In this document: one piece after another, positions 1-9,100 of the stretch
Layout: each line of letters starts with the position of its first letter
Position numbering within the stretch: position 1 is the first letter of the stretch
Assembly: GCA_025361425.1 (NCBI GenBank)
Contig: JANYAH010000082.1
Location: 1-44,820 of the forward strand
Source of the DNA: Candidatus Solibacter sp.
GTDB lineage: Bacteria > Acidobacteriota > Terriglobia > Bryobacterales > Bryobacteraceae
Direction: 5' to 3'
DNA length: 44,820 nucleotides
Notes under the pieces: generated by a model
What the model was told of the DNA's origin: nothing
The model's input: only the letters and a program-made list of their open reading frames with translations
Database searches by the model: none
Position numbers and translations under genes: made by a program

Positions 1-1
1 G

Positions 2-91
2 GGATACAAACAGATTCCGGCGCTCATCAAAGAATTGGAAGCTCTGGCGCCGTCTAAGTTGGGGGTTGTCAAACGGAGAAAGGCGTCGTAG
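2..91 (+). CDS. C-terminal end of an unidentified protein (partial)
   Basis: An open frame enters from the left edge and ends at TAG 89-91. The visible 29 residues include IPALIKELEALAPSK and finish with a basic KRRKAS tail. I do not recognise the family. It lies on the side of the tRNA-Gly 3' half (348-392) where an integrated element would sit, so it may be the last gene of that element; this is inference from position only. It is too short to exclude a chance open frame. Confidence 0.3.
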   Translation, partial: GYKQIPALIKELEALAPSKLGVVKRRKAS

Positions 92-347
92 AGTGGGTTA
101 CGCGGGAGTTGCTACTTTCAACGGAGTTCCGGGCATTCTCAAACATTGAGCTATAACCCACAGACCACTTTCACGTTACCAGGTTGCAAACTCAGATTGC
201 CGTAGCTCTTTGGGGACGCGGTCCGCGTGGAACTCGTGATTCCGTTGTGATTCCATTCGCTCTCAAATCCTGGAAACTGGGGAAACTTCATTGCACTCGG
301 TGGGCGCTGTAATTCGCTAAACCCTTGAGAATCGATGTAGTGCTGTT
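92..347. other. Non-coding stretch left of the tRNA fragment
   Basis: No convincing gene is seen on either strand. GTGGGTTA at 93-100 is repeated in inverted orientation as TAACCCAC at 154-161, with a long 53-nt spacer; I cannot assign a role. The minus-strand open frame over 151-441 is the antisense of the tRNA fragment and is not treated as a gene. Confidence 0.4.
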
Positions 348-392
348 TTCCCAAGCTGGACGTCGCCGGTTCGAATCCGGTCTCCCGCTCCA
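348..392 (+). tRNA. tRNA-Gly(CCC) 3' half without its 5' half (att-site remnant)
   Basis: The bases fit the 3' half of a glycine tRNA exactly: anticodon loop TTCCCAA (348-354, anticodon CCC), anticodon 3' stem GCTGG (355-359), five-base variable loop ACGTC (360-364), T stem GCCGG (365-369), T loop TTCGAAT (370-376), T stem CCGGT (377-381), acceptor strand CTCCCGC (382-388), discriminator T and encoded CCA (390-392). The matching 5' half is absent: bases 343-347 (CTGTT) cannot pair with GCTGG, and no D-arm lies upstream. Similarity starts at the anticodon loop, the usual crossover point of tyrosine integrases. From the orientation, the intact tRNA and the element should lie left of the window. 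It cannot work as a tRNA in this form. Confidence 0.8.
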
Positions 393-618
393 TGTTTTCC
401 TCAGCGGTTATGGGTGGACTCGCGATCGTGTCGTTCACCAAACGAGGGCGCTTTCGGCTGGGCTGGTCTGAAAACTGTCCTGGGAAATAACGCCGATGAC
501 CGCGATGTGCGTGACACGCGACATTTGTTGTCTGGCATGAGGTTCATGAGGAACGCACGGTTGAATCGATTTAACGAAAGCGTCCGGCCGCCTTATCGTA
601 TTCGGCGAGTACGCACGA
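393..618. other. Non-coding stretch between tRNA fragment and response regulator
   Basis: Nothing recognisable is found. Short open frames on both strands lack family resemblance and ribosome binding sites. The interval holds the 3' end of the minus-strand regulator operon, but I see no strong hairpin with a T tract for its terminator. Confidence 0.35.
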
Positions 619-1254
619 TCAGTCCGTAAATGAAACGAGCCCTTGGCGCATGGCAATCGTCGCGGCTTCCGTGCGGTCGGAAACCTCCAACTTCTCTATA
701 ATGTTGTTTACATGGTTCCGAGCCGTGTTATCGCTGATCCCGAAGACGCGGCCGATCTCTTTGTTGGTGAGCCCTCTCGCCACCAACTGCAGGATCTGAT
801 GTTCTCTGGGAGTCAGGTCGGAACGAGTCATGCGATCAGTCAACTGCGCCGCAATGTGCGCGGGGAAGTATCGTTGGTTCGCGCGCACAAGGCGGATCGC
901 CTCGAGTAGTTCGTCCTGAGATGTACTCTTTAGCAGGTAGCCCTGTGCGCCCGCTCCTACAGCTTGATAAATGTCCTCATCGGTGTCGAAACTTGTGAGC
1001 ACGATAATTCGCGGTGGGTCTTTGCGGAGCTTGATGGCACGCATGGTTTCCAATCCGCTCATGCCAGGCATGCGCAAATCGATCAGAATCACGTCGGGGG
1101 CAATCTCTTGAAGCAGCGCAAGTGCCTCTTCGCCGTTAGATGCGCTGCCTATAACTTCTATGCCCGGTTGGGTGCTCAACATGCTCGCGAGGCCCGCGCG
1201 CACTACTGGATGGTCGTCGACAATTAGGATGCGAATGCTTGCAGAATCCGCCAT
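619..1254 (-). CDS. NarL/FixJ-family response regulator
   Basis: A 211-residue two-domain regulator. The receiver domain (about 7-122) has the acidic pair D13/D14, the phospho-acceptor D59 in IDLRMPG, T87 in VLTS and the conserved K109. A LuxR-type helix-turn-helix follows (about 146-205) with LTPREHQILQLVARGLTNKE and the recognition segment ISDNTARNHVNNI. Length is typical. It starts 6 nt after the histidine kinase stop at 1261, so the two are almost certainly cotranscribed cognate partners. It is the last gene of the minus-strand operon that begins at the GntR gene; targets probably include the sugar genes of this locus, which is inference. Confidence 0.93.
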   Translation of the reverse strand: MADSASIRILIVDDHPVVRAGLASMLSTQPGIEVIGSASNGEEALALLQEIAPDVILIDLRMPGMSGLETMRAIKLRKDPPRIIVLTSFDTDEDIYQAVGAGAQGYLLKSTSQDELLEAIRLVRANQRYFPAHIAAQLTDRMTRSDLTPREHQILQLVARGLTNKEIGRVFGISDNTARNHVNNIIEKLEVSDRTEAATIAMRQGLVSFTD

Positions 1255-1260
1255 AGGCCC

Positions 1261-2265
1261 TTATATGTGAAACAGAAGTTTGGGCCACGCCACGATGTCG
1301 AAGCGCGATTTCAGAGGTGCCATCACTTCAACCTGGGTGCCAGAGCCGAGAGTGCTCCTGATCACCAAAGTGGCCGAGATACTGTCTGCTCTATTGCGCA
1401 TTCCCACCAGACCGAATCCGGTATAATTGCCATCCGTCACAAAACCGACTCCGTCATCTTCGACCGACAGGCAGATGGAGGGGCGATGGTGGTGAACCCG
1501 GATCCGGATGGTGCTGGGGCCGGCGTGCCGAATCGAATTTGCAATCGCTTCCTGGCCGATCCGGAATAGCGTGTCCTTGATTCGCGGCGGGATAGTCATC
1601 ACCCCATCCCCACAATATGTCACCACGTTCACTCTGCCGTCCTTGCTCATCCGTTCCGCACAGGCGCGGAGAGCGGCAAGAAGCCCGACGGGTCCGAGCG
1701 TCGGCGGACGAAGACTTGAAATACAACGTCGCACTTCTTCGTGGCTGCTCCGCGCCAACTCCATGGCCAAATCGACCTTTCTTTCGAGAGCCGAGGAATT
1801 CGGGGGCATGCTGTTGCGAATCGCCTGAAGCTGAAAGCCGATTCCAGCGAAACTCTGCGCCAGCGTATCATGAATCTCATGGGCAAGGTGCGCACGCTCT
1901 TCCACAACGGCGCGCAGCCGCCAGTGCTTTGCCAAAAGGTACAAGTGCTGGGATAGAAAGAGAATGCTGAGCATCACCAGCCCCGCAAAGAGGAGGGTGC
2001 GACGACTCCACCATGTTGGCACGGAGACCGCCTCCACATATTCCGAAGCCCGGACCAATAGCGCGGTCCGGGCGGTGCCGGTCCACACCTGTGCGATGTA
2101 GCCATCGGCGGCCACCCCGATCAGTGAGGACTCGGGGCTGGTTTGAAAACTCAGGCGTCCCCCCGCGGCGCGCTCAGCGCCGGGGGGGAGAAGGCACGCC
2201 GCGGTGGCGAACAGCAACAGGGAGCGAAAGATCCACGCGGACTTCATCGAACACATCGCGATCAT
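1261..2265 (-). CDS. NarX/DegS-type sensor histidine kinase (HisKA_3)
   Basis: A membrane kinase of about 334 residues. The N-terminus is a signal anchor (about 8-27), followed by a short extracytoplasmic segment of some 60 residues, a second membrane span (about 89-111), then HisKA_3 with AHEIHDTLAQ (phospho-accepting H132) and an HATPase domain with the N-box QEAIANSIRHA, G1 box VEDDGVGF and G2 box GFGLVGMRNRAD. The ATG at 2265 overlaps the oxidoreductase stop as ATGA, so I use that start; M4 and M7 (2247) are alternatives. The open frame runs on upstream inside the oxidoreductase gene, but that extension is out of frame with a clear gene and carries no sensor domain. The sensor region is too small for a large sugar-binding fold, so the signal may come from a partner protein. 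Confidence 0.88.
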   Translation of the reverse strand: MIAMCSMKSAWIFRSLLLFATAACLLPPGAERAAGGRLSFQTSPESSLIGVAADGYIAQVWTGTARTALLVRASEYVEAVSVPTWWSRRTLLFAGLVMLSILFLSQHLYLLAKHWRLRAVVEERAHLAHEIHDTLAQSFAGIGFQLQAIRNSMPPNSSALERKVDLAMELARSSHEEVRRCISSLRPPTLGPVGLLAALRACAERMSKDGRVNVVTYCGDGVMTIPPRIKDTLFRIGQEAIANSIRHAGPSTIRIRVHHHRPSICLSVEDDGVGFVTDGNYTGFGLVGMRNRADSISATLVIRSTLGSGTQVEVMAPLKSRFDIVAWPKLLFHI

Positions 2266-3719
2266 GAGCGCCGAGCGGGTACGTCCCACGCACTGCCGGC
2301 AATTTCCTTGAGATCCCAACCGCGCCGATATTCGCGGCGCAGGTACTGGTTGGCCTCCTGGCAGTTGGTGACGCGAAAATCCAGGGGATCCCATTGGATC
2401 CGATGGCCCACGCGTAGCGCGATGTTGCCCAGTTGGTAGGCTTCGGTGAACGGGCCGGCATAGCCGAAATGGCACGGCGCCGGCTTGCCCGCTTTGACCG
2501 CTACCGCCCAGTCCTTGTGGACCTCCTCGCGGCCCCACTCGCGCTGCGGAGGTGCCGGAAGCGGTTCCGTGCTCTGGCCGGCAAAAGGTCCGCGGCCAGC
2601 GGGATAACTGCCTTTCGTCCCGATCCAAACCATGCCGCCCTGGCCGCCGCGTAGCGTCGCCGCTCCGGACGCCGATGTAGTCGCAGGGCGTGGGGCTTGC
2701 ATCGCCACGGGTAGGGGCAGGTTGCCGTCGTACCAATAAACCGAAAGCGGGGGATGGATGCCGCGAGCCGCCCAGTCGAACCGGATGATGCACGAATCCG
2801 GGTACATCTCTTTCTTCAGGCCGGACGTTTCCAGCACTTCAATGGCGGAAGGCGCGCCCAGATCGAGAGTCAGAAAGATGACATTCATGCTATGGGGCGC
2901 AATGTCGCCCAGCGCGCCGCTGCCGAAATCCAGCCACCCGCGCCAAGAGAAAGGATGATACAAGGTGCCATTGTTCGCGAACTGCCGCTTTCTTTCCGGA
3001 CTGTAGACTGCATGGCCCGCGGGCCACTTCGCCTGGAAGGGACGGGCCGCCGCGGTGCCAAGCCACAAATCCCAATCCAGCGTGGCGGGCACGGGGTCTT
3101 CGCCTTCCAGACGGTCATGGCCCTGGGGCCAGATCGGGCGGTCGGTCGTCATGTGGATTTCGGTGATTTCGCCCAGCGCGCCAGACTGAATCAACTCCGC
3201 AGTCCGGAGGGTGCGGGGCTCGGCGCTGGTTTGCGTTCCCATCTGCGTGACCACCTTCGTCTGGGCAGCCACACTGGCCATGATTCTGGCCTCATGCACG
3301 GACTTGCAGAGTGGCTTCTGGCAGTAAACGTTGAGGCCATGCCTCATGGCGTACACGCTCATGTAGGCATGGTTGTGGTCTGGCACGGCCACGATCACCC
3401 CGTCGAGTTTCTCCTTTTCGATCATCTTGCGGAAGTCGGTGTACTTTTTGGCGCCCGGATACTCCGCCCCGCGTTTATCCAATACGGTGGAGTCCACGTC
3501 GCACAAAGCCGAGATGTTCTCGCCCAGACCGGCGAATGTCTTGGCGTCAACCCCTCCCATGCCGGCAAGGCCAATGATGCCGAGGTTCAGCTTTTCGTTT
3601 GCCGCGTAGCCTCGCGCCAGGCCGGCGGGAAGAATCATGAACGTGGCGGCGGTTTTCAGCGCCTGGCGGCGAGTCAGACGGTCTTCTGTGTCGAGTCGTT
3701 TCACAACATCACCTCTCAT
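2262..3719 (-). CDS. Tat-exported Gfo/Idh/MocA-family oxidoreductase
   Basis: A 485-residue NAD(P)-dependent oxidoreductase. A Tat signal (TRRQALKTAA, twin arginines R17/R18) is followed by a Rossmann fold starting LNLGIIGLAGMGG (about 45-56). The usual EKP catalytic motif reads CQKPL (about 133-137), a glutamate-to-glutamine variant common in exported members. The C-terminal half is the bacterial Gfo/Idh C-terminal domain. Exported relatives such as Zymomonas glucose-fructose oxidoreductase fold in the cytoplasm with bound NADP before Tat export (established knowledge). It starts 7 nt after the ROK kinase stop and shares ATGA with the kinase gene downstream. Likely role: periplasmic oxidation of a sugar or sugar alcohol; substrate unknown. 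Confidence 0.9.
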   Translation of the reverse strand: MRGDVVKRLDTEDRLTRRQALKTAATFMILPAGLARGYAANEKLNLGIIGLAGMGGVDAKTFAGLGENISALCDVDSTVLDKRGAEYPGAKKYTDFRKMIEKEKLDGVIVAVPDHNHAYMSVYAMRHGLNVYCQKPLCKSVHEARIMASVAAQTKVVTQMGTQTSAEPRTLRTAELIQSGALGEITEIHMTTDRPIWPQGHDRLEGEDPVPATLDWDLWLGTAAARPFQAKWPAGHAVYSPERKRQFANNGTLYHPFSWRGWLDFGSGALGDIAPHSMNVIFLTLDLGAPSAIEVLETSGLKKEMYPDSCIIRFDWAARGIHPPLSVYWYDGNLPLPVAMQAPRPATTSASGAATLRGGQGGMVWIGTKGSYPAGRGPFAGQSTEPLPAPPQREWGREEVHKDWAVAVKAGKPAPCHFGYAGPFTEAYQLGNIALRVGHRIQWDPLDFRVTNCQEANQYLRREYRRGWDLKEIAGSAWDVPARRS

Positions 3720-3726
3720 GACAGTT

Positions 3727-4713
3727 TCAAAAACTTTGGTTTACTGGCGCTATTTCGTGTAACTTAGTGGCGGCCAGCGCTATGCCGCCCAACAGTCCTG
3801 CCTTGTCCTCCAGCAGGGACCGCTCGATACACAAATCCTGGACTGGAAACATGCGAACCCGTTCCTTCACGGTTTCGCGTACGGGTTCGAGCAGCAGATC
3901 GTCCAGGGCTGCCACGCTGCCTCCCAAGACCACAAGATCGGGGTGTAATGCGGTGACCATGTTGGCAATGCCTATGCCGAGCCAGATGGCTGTCCTGCTT
4001 ATGGCTTCCCGCACTGCCGTGTCGCCAGCCCGAGCCGCAGCGCCCATCTCTTTCGGCGTGACCGCGCTGGCGTTCCCGGAGACCATCTCGAAGAGGACAG
4101 GAGCGAGGCCGCTCTGTAACAAGCGGATGCCCTCGCCGACCAGCGCCGGCCCGCTGGCGAGAGTCTCCAGGCAACCTTGGTTGCCGCACCCGCAGAGGAG
4201 GCCGTCCCGCTGCATAGTCTGATGACCGAGTTCGCCGGCCGCACCCAAGCGCCCGAGGCGCAGCTTTCTGTCAACGATGATGCCGCCGCCGATGCCGGTA
4301 CCGATCGTAAGAAAGATCATCGTGTCCACCAGCCTGCCGCGGCCAAAGGTGAACTCTCCCAGTGTCGCCATCCGCGCATCATTGAGCAGAAACACCGGGC
4401 AGCTCAGCGTCAGCGAGAGGGTCTGACCAACCGGCACACCACGCCATTGCGAGGGGAGATTCGGCAGGAACTGGGTGACGCCTGTCCGGACGTCCACCAG
4501 TCCGGGCACTCCCATCCCGACCGCCACCGGCCGTGCGCCTAGACGCGCGGAGAGGTCGTCCACCAGCCCCGCAATCCGGCGCAAAACGGCGGGCGCCCCC
4601 TCGTGGGAATTGGTCGGCACCCGGCCTTCGGCCAAAATCTCGCCGTCTGAACCGGCGAGGACAACCGCGATCTTAGTGCCACCAAGGTCCACGCTTGCAA
4701 ATAACTCTTTCAT
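3727..4713 (-). CDS. ROK-family sugar kinase
   Basis: A 328-residue protein with the ATP-binding motif DLGGTK (9-14), catalytic aspartate region LLNDARMA (D112), the GTGIGGG loop (138-144), the ROK signature GELGHQ (E161, G163, H164) and the zinc-binding CGCGNQGCLE (C174, C176, C181). ROK proteins are glucokinases, N-acetylhexosamine kinases or repressors; no N-terminal helix-turn-helix is present, so this one is an enzyme. It probably phosphorylates the monosaccharide released by the locus, after import. It lies between the GntR gene (68-nt gap) and the Gfo/Idh gene (7-nt gap) in the same operon. Confidence 0.92.
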   Translation of the reverse strand: MKELFASVDLGGTKIAVVLAGSDGEILAEGRVPTNSHEGAPAVLRRIAGLVDDLSARLGARPVAVGMGVPGLVDVRTGVTQFLPNLPSQWRGVPVGQTLSLTLSCPVFLLNDARMATLGEFTFGRGRLVDTMIFLTIGTGIGGGIIVDRKLRLGRLGAAGELGHQTMQRDGLLCGCGNQGCLETLASGPALVGEGIRLLQSGLAPVLFEMVSGNASAVTPKEMGAAARAGDTAVREAISRTAIWLGIGIANMVTALHPDLVVLGGSVAALDDLLLEPVRETVKERVRMFPVQDLCIERSLLEDKAGLLGGIALAATKLHEIAPVNQSF

Positions 4714-4781
4714 CTTCGCCTCTCTGCCTGCACACCCGTCCCACCACGATGTGCAATTCCCGACCTGTCTCTCACCACTGG

Positions 4782-5570
4782 TTAGAGCGCTTTGTCCGAG
4801 ACCTCTAAGAACTCACCTCTTGAATACCCTTCCGGCTGGAGGCTGCCCAGCCGGTTGTGGAATTCGTAGGAATCGCCGCGGTACAACGTGCGCTCCGACC
4901 ATAGCGGCCGGCGGCCGGCCAGATAACCAACGGACTGGATCAGCATGCCGGCTGCGCCATCACGCAGTTTCAACGCGCGCGCGTCGGCGCCACGGGCGTT
5001 CACCGCGCGGATTCTCTCATCGGCGCCCTCAATCGTCAACCCGTAGTGCTCAGTCCAGACTTTGTAGAGAGACCCGCGCACGGCCTCCACGGTCAGGTTC
5101 GGACAGTGCGCCGCGACGACGTAGCGTTTCTCCAGAATCACCGGGAAACCATCTGCCAGGCGCAACCGCTCCATATAGAAGAGTTGGTGTGCCGGCTCTA
5201 CCTGAAGGATCTGCGGAACGTCGTCGAGAACGTCCTTTGCAAGCACTGTTCCGAATTGAAGAACCTCGGTACCGGGCCGCTTGCCGGCGGCAGTTGCCTT
5301 GTCGGTGAAACTCACCAACGCCCGCAAGTTGTAGTCCAGCGCGCGGCCGCGTACAAACGTGCCGACGCCTTTGCGGAACTCCAACAGCCCCTCCGATACC
5401 AGGTTCGACAAGGCTTTATTGGACGTTGCCCGACTTACTCCGAACCGTTCACAGAGCTGTCTTTCGGTGAGGAACTTGCCGCCAATCGGGCATTCACCAG
5501 AGTCAATCAGTTGCTTCAGATAGCCGTTTAGCTGTTGATACAGCGGCTCTTTAACCAAAATAGATGCCAT
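4782..5570 (-). CDS. GntR-family regulator with UTRA ligand domain
   Basis: 262 residues. The N-terminal winged helix (about 1-75) shows LYQQLNGYLKQLIDSGE, the TERQLCERFGVSRATSNKAL recognition helix region and the GVGTFV wing. The C-terminal UTRA domain (about 95-250) resembles effector domains of HutC/NagR-type regulators that bind sugar phosphates or related metabolites. It is the first gene of the minus-strand operon and faces the TonB-dependent receptor gene across a 550-nt control region, so it is the obvious regulator of both arms. The ligand might be the product of the adjacent ROK kinase (inference). Confidence 0.92.
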   Translation of the reverse strand: MASILVKEPLYQQLNGYLKQLIDSGECPIGGKFLTERQLCERFGVSRATSNKALSNLVSEGLLEFRKGVGTFVRGRALDYNLRALVSFTDKATAAGKRPGTEVLQFGTVLAKDVLDDVPQILQVEPAHQLFYMERLRLADGFPVILEKRYVVAAHCPNLTVEAVRGSLYKVWTEHYGLTIEGADERIRAVNARGADARALKLRDGAAGMLIQSVGYLAGRRPLWSERTLYRGDSYEFHNRLGSLQPEGYSRGEFLEVSDKAL

Positions 5571-6120
5571 GTGGCTATGCCTCAGTACAGGTCCGTTATC
5601 TCACGGCATGGAGGCCCTTGTCAAGGCCTAATTAACCCCCGATTTTGCCCTTGGCCGACCTAAACCTGACGGCCCTTCTCTGACGTGCAAGCCAAGCAGC
5701 CAATCCCGGACATCTCCTGTCATACCGGCGAGCCGGTTCTTATTCGAAAGGCTAACGTTCGCCCCAGGCAGATAATGAATAGGTCAATGTAGTATCAACA
5801 GCTTAGCTGCTATTAGTCATGTGCGACAGACCCTTTTTCAAGGCAGGCATCTTGCACCACGGCCCGGTCCCGTAAACCAGTTTCAGGGGATTCCACCCGA
5901 CTGAGTGCTCCGTGGGCACCAGCCACTTGCGAGTGTCTAAAAGAAATTCCCGCAAAAACATAATTGCCACTTACGGGTCGGCAAGTGCGTTTTTTCTGTT
6001 GACGCAAGACGCGACCTGTGGTAAATCTAGTGTGGATCAGCCACCGTTCAAATATTTTTCGCTTCTACGATGTCTTTGCAGAGCATCGTTTTTGGAAAAA
6101 CATCAAACAGGAGACGTGTT
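5571..6120. promoter_or_regulatory. Divergent control region between GntR operon and TonB receptor operon
   Basis: This 550-nt stretch carries no credible gene. It holds two imperfect or short palindromes that could be operators: AGGCC (5612-5616) facing GGCCT (5625-5629), and CAGCT-T-AGCTG at 5799-5809. At 5966-5996 there is a CACTT/AAGTG stem followed by a run of six T, which could act as a small terminator just upstream of the sigma-70-like promoter at 5999. Assignments are by eye and tentative. Confidence 0.45.
5999..6027 (+). promoter_or_regulatory. Candidate sigma-70 promoter of the TonB receptor operon
   Basis: TTGACG (5999-6004) and TAAATC (6022-6027) are separated by exactly 17 nt. 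The -35 matches consensus in five of six positions; the -10 is weak. Transcription would start near 6034 and give an untranslated leader of about 87 nt that ends with an AGGAG ribosome binding site just before ATG 6121. Confidence 0.4.
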
Positions 6121-9100
6121 ATGAAGTCGGCAATGTCGAGATTCGTTATCGGTTTATTGTTCTTGTGTGGCCTGGTTGCCGCACAAGACCGAGGCACAGT
6201 TCGGGGAACCGTCGTGGACCAAACTGGAGCCGCCATCCCGGGCGCCACGGTCACCGTACGGAACGTGGAAACTGGCCTCGTGCAGACCGTGAAGACGGAG
6301 ACGGATGGGGTATACACCGTTCTGTATCTGCCCGTTGGCAACTATTCCGTAACCACGAAGAAGAGCGGGTTTCGCGATGCCCAGACCTCCGGCGTGCGCG
6401 TCAGCGTAGCCAGCATGGTAAACGTAGACGTGGCGATGACGCTCGGCAGCATGGAACAGACTGTTGAAGTCAGCGGCGCTGCCTCACTCGTGGATCTGCA
6501 GGGCACTAACCTCGGAAAGGTGATGCCGACTAAAGCCATCATGGACCTGCCGCTGTTCATCTCCGGTGGTCTGCGCAGCAATATGAACTTCATCATTTTG
6601 ACGCCCGGCGTCCTTGGCGATGCCAGCAACCCTCGAATCGGGGGCGGTCTGTTGGATGGGCAGAGCGAGCAGTTGGACGGCGCCGAGTCCCAGAGTGAAC
6701 GCCGTAACGACCCTTCTATGAACGGTGTCAGCGTTGAGGCGGTGGAAGAGTTCAAAGTGCAAAGTTCGTCCTACTCGGCCGAGTATGGTCGCACCTCCAA
6801 TGGAGTCATCAACTGGGTAACTAAGTCGGGAACGAACGAGTTACATGGCACAGGGTTTCTTTTTGCCCGCAATGAGTTCTTCAACTCCCGCGGATGGACA
6901 GGACCCTTCACGGCGGTTCCGGCTCCGCGGTCCGTGCGGCGCCAGTGGAACCCGGGCGGCAGCGTCGGCGGTCCGGTGATGATCCCCAAAGTGTTCGATG
7001 GCCGCAACAAGGCGTTCTTCTTCTTTGCCTACGAGCAAGCCAAGACTAGGAACGGCCGCGGATTCGGGTTGGTTACTACCCCCATCGATGAATTTAAAAA
7101 CGGCGACCTGCGCAAGCTCGTGGATGCGAGCGGAAACATGATTCCCCTTTACGATCCATTCGACGGCGCAGGCAACCTCCTGTCGGATCAGTCCCAGCGC
7201 CAGCGCCTGCAATGCAACGGCGCGCTGAACGTGATCTGCCCCAACCGAATCGACCCCTTATCGAAGCGTCTGGTGGGCTTGCTAGGGCGGCCGGACAATC
7301 CGAACGCGATTACCAACAACACCCGAAGCTATCGCTACGGCACTTCGCAAACCACGCTTCCCTCGATCAAGGGAGATTACGTGTTCAACGAGAAGCACCG
7401 GGCCAATTTCCTGTACAGCCGCTATTTTAGTCCGGCGCAGCCCAACATCGCGCAATGGCCGGGCACGCTGCCCTCGGACAATTGGAATACCGATACCAAG
7501 ATTCAATACTACCGATTCAATTACGACTACATCATCCGCTCATCCCTGCTGAATCACATTACCTTTGGCTTCAACAAGCGCAACCTCATTGAGAATCCGG
7601 GCAACACCAATAACATTGACGAGAGCATCCGCAAAGCGATGGATTTCCCCGGCGTGCTGACTCCCACGGTTCCGGGAAAGACGGTGAAGTACAACGCCGA
7701 TTATGTTACCTTCGGAACGCACGTCGCCACGGACTCCCGTCAGAAGACCTATGACTTCAAGGAACAACTGGCGTGGATCAAGGGCCGGCACAGCACCAAA
7801 TTCGGGTTCAATTATCTGCGCGGCATGTATCGGCGGTTGGATTACAATGACGCCTATGGCGTAGTGGGCTACTCGGGTGCGGCCACTTCGAACACGTCTG
7901 CGTACGGCGGGCAGCAGGGGTCCGGGTGGGCCGCTTTCCTGCTTGGCGTATCGAGCGGTGGCGACTTCCGCTATCCCGACGATACCGAATTCTTCTGGCC
8001 TTACTACGCATGGTACGCACAGGACGATTTCAAGGCATCGAAGAAGCTGACACTGAATTTCGGGTTACGGTATGAGATCCCGGTTCCCAAACAGGAACGG
8101 AATCTGCACAATTCGAATTTCTGTCCCACCTGCTCCAACGCCGCCGCAGGCGGCCTCCTGGGAGCGATGGTCTACGCCGGTGTGGATCAACAAGGGTCCC
8201 GCTTCGGGCAAACCCGCATGAACGCTTTCGGGCCGCGGCTAGGTTTCGCCTATGAGCTCTCGCCCAAGACCGTTATTCGCGGGGGCGGTTCCATCTACTA
8301 TCAGCCATCGCGCGAAGATGGTAACGCCGACAACGGAATTCAGGGCTTCGGCGGAACCTATAACCCGCCCGGCAACTATCTGGCCAGCGGTATCTCCATG
8401 TTGAATTCCACCGGCTTCCTACCGCTCAATTCACTCATCAACGCCAACAAACCGCCTGTTTCCACTCCGGCGGCCCTGAGTGCCGCACTACTGAACCAAG
8501 GCGTCTTCTATTACAACCCGACGGCCGGCCGCGCGCCCTATTTCGGCGACTGGCAGTTCACAATTGAGCGGACCATAACCAACAATTCGCTTTTCCGCGC
8601 CAGCTATCACGCCACTATAGGGAATAAGCTGCTATCCAGGAAGCAGAGTCAGAACCAGTTGGACCCGAAGTATTGGAGCATCTATGGGACCAGCCTCGGT
8701 CAGTCCATCTCGTCTTTGATGGGCAGCCCCACAGGGAGCGCCCTGCTGGCGGCTAACGGCTTCCGGTTACCGTATCCCAATTTCCCGCAGAACCTGAGCC
8801 TGCAGCAGGCTCTCCGGCCCTACCCGCAATATTCGAACGTGGACAGCAACGCGGGCGGCCAGAACGACGGCCACATGACCTTCCATGCTCTAGAGACCAG
8901 CTTCGAGCATCGCTTCAACCATGGTCTCTATATGATGGCGTCTTACACCTGGGCCAAACTGATCTCCAATACCGATGGTGAGGATGCGAACCGAGGCGAC
9001 GGCTCCGGCCAGAACCAGTACAACCGCGCGCTGGACAAAGCGCTGGGTATCCAGGATAGCCCGCATAACTTCCGGTTGAGTTACGTGTACGAGTTGCCGA

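Noticed and set aside
102-392. Split or intron-containing tRNA: GCGGGAG at 102-108 could pair with the acceptor strand at 382-388
   Set aside because: No D-arm or anticodon 5' stem follows 108, and no group I intron features are seen; a 7-base match in 250 nt is likely chance.
151-441. Minus-strand open frame containing RETGFEPATSSLG
   Set aside because: This is the well-known false protein made by translating the antisense of a tRNA 3' half; it lies exactly over the tRNA-Gly fragment.
2266-2793. N-terminal extension of the histidine kinase frame
   Set aside because: It overlaps the oxidoreductase gene in another frame, has no domain similarity, and the ATGA junction at 2262-2265 gives a natural start.
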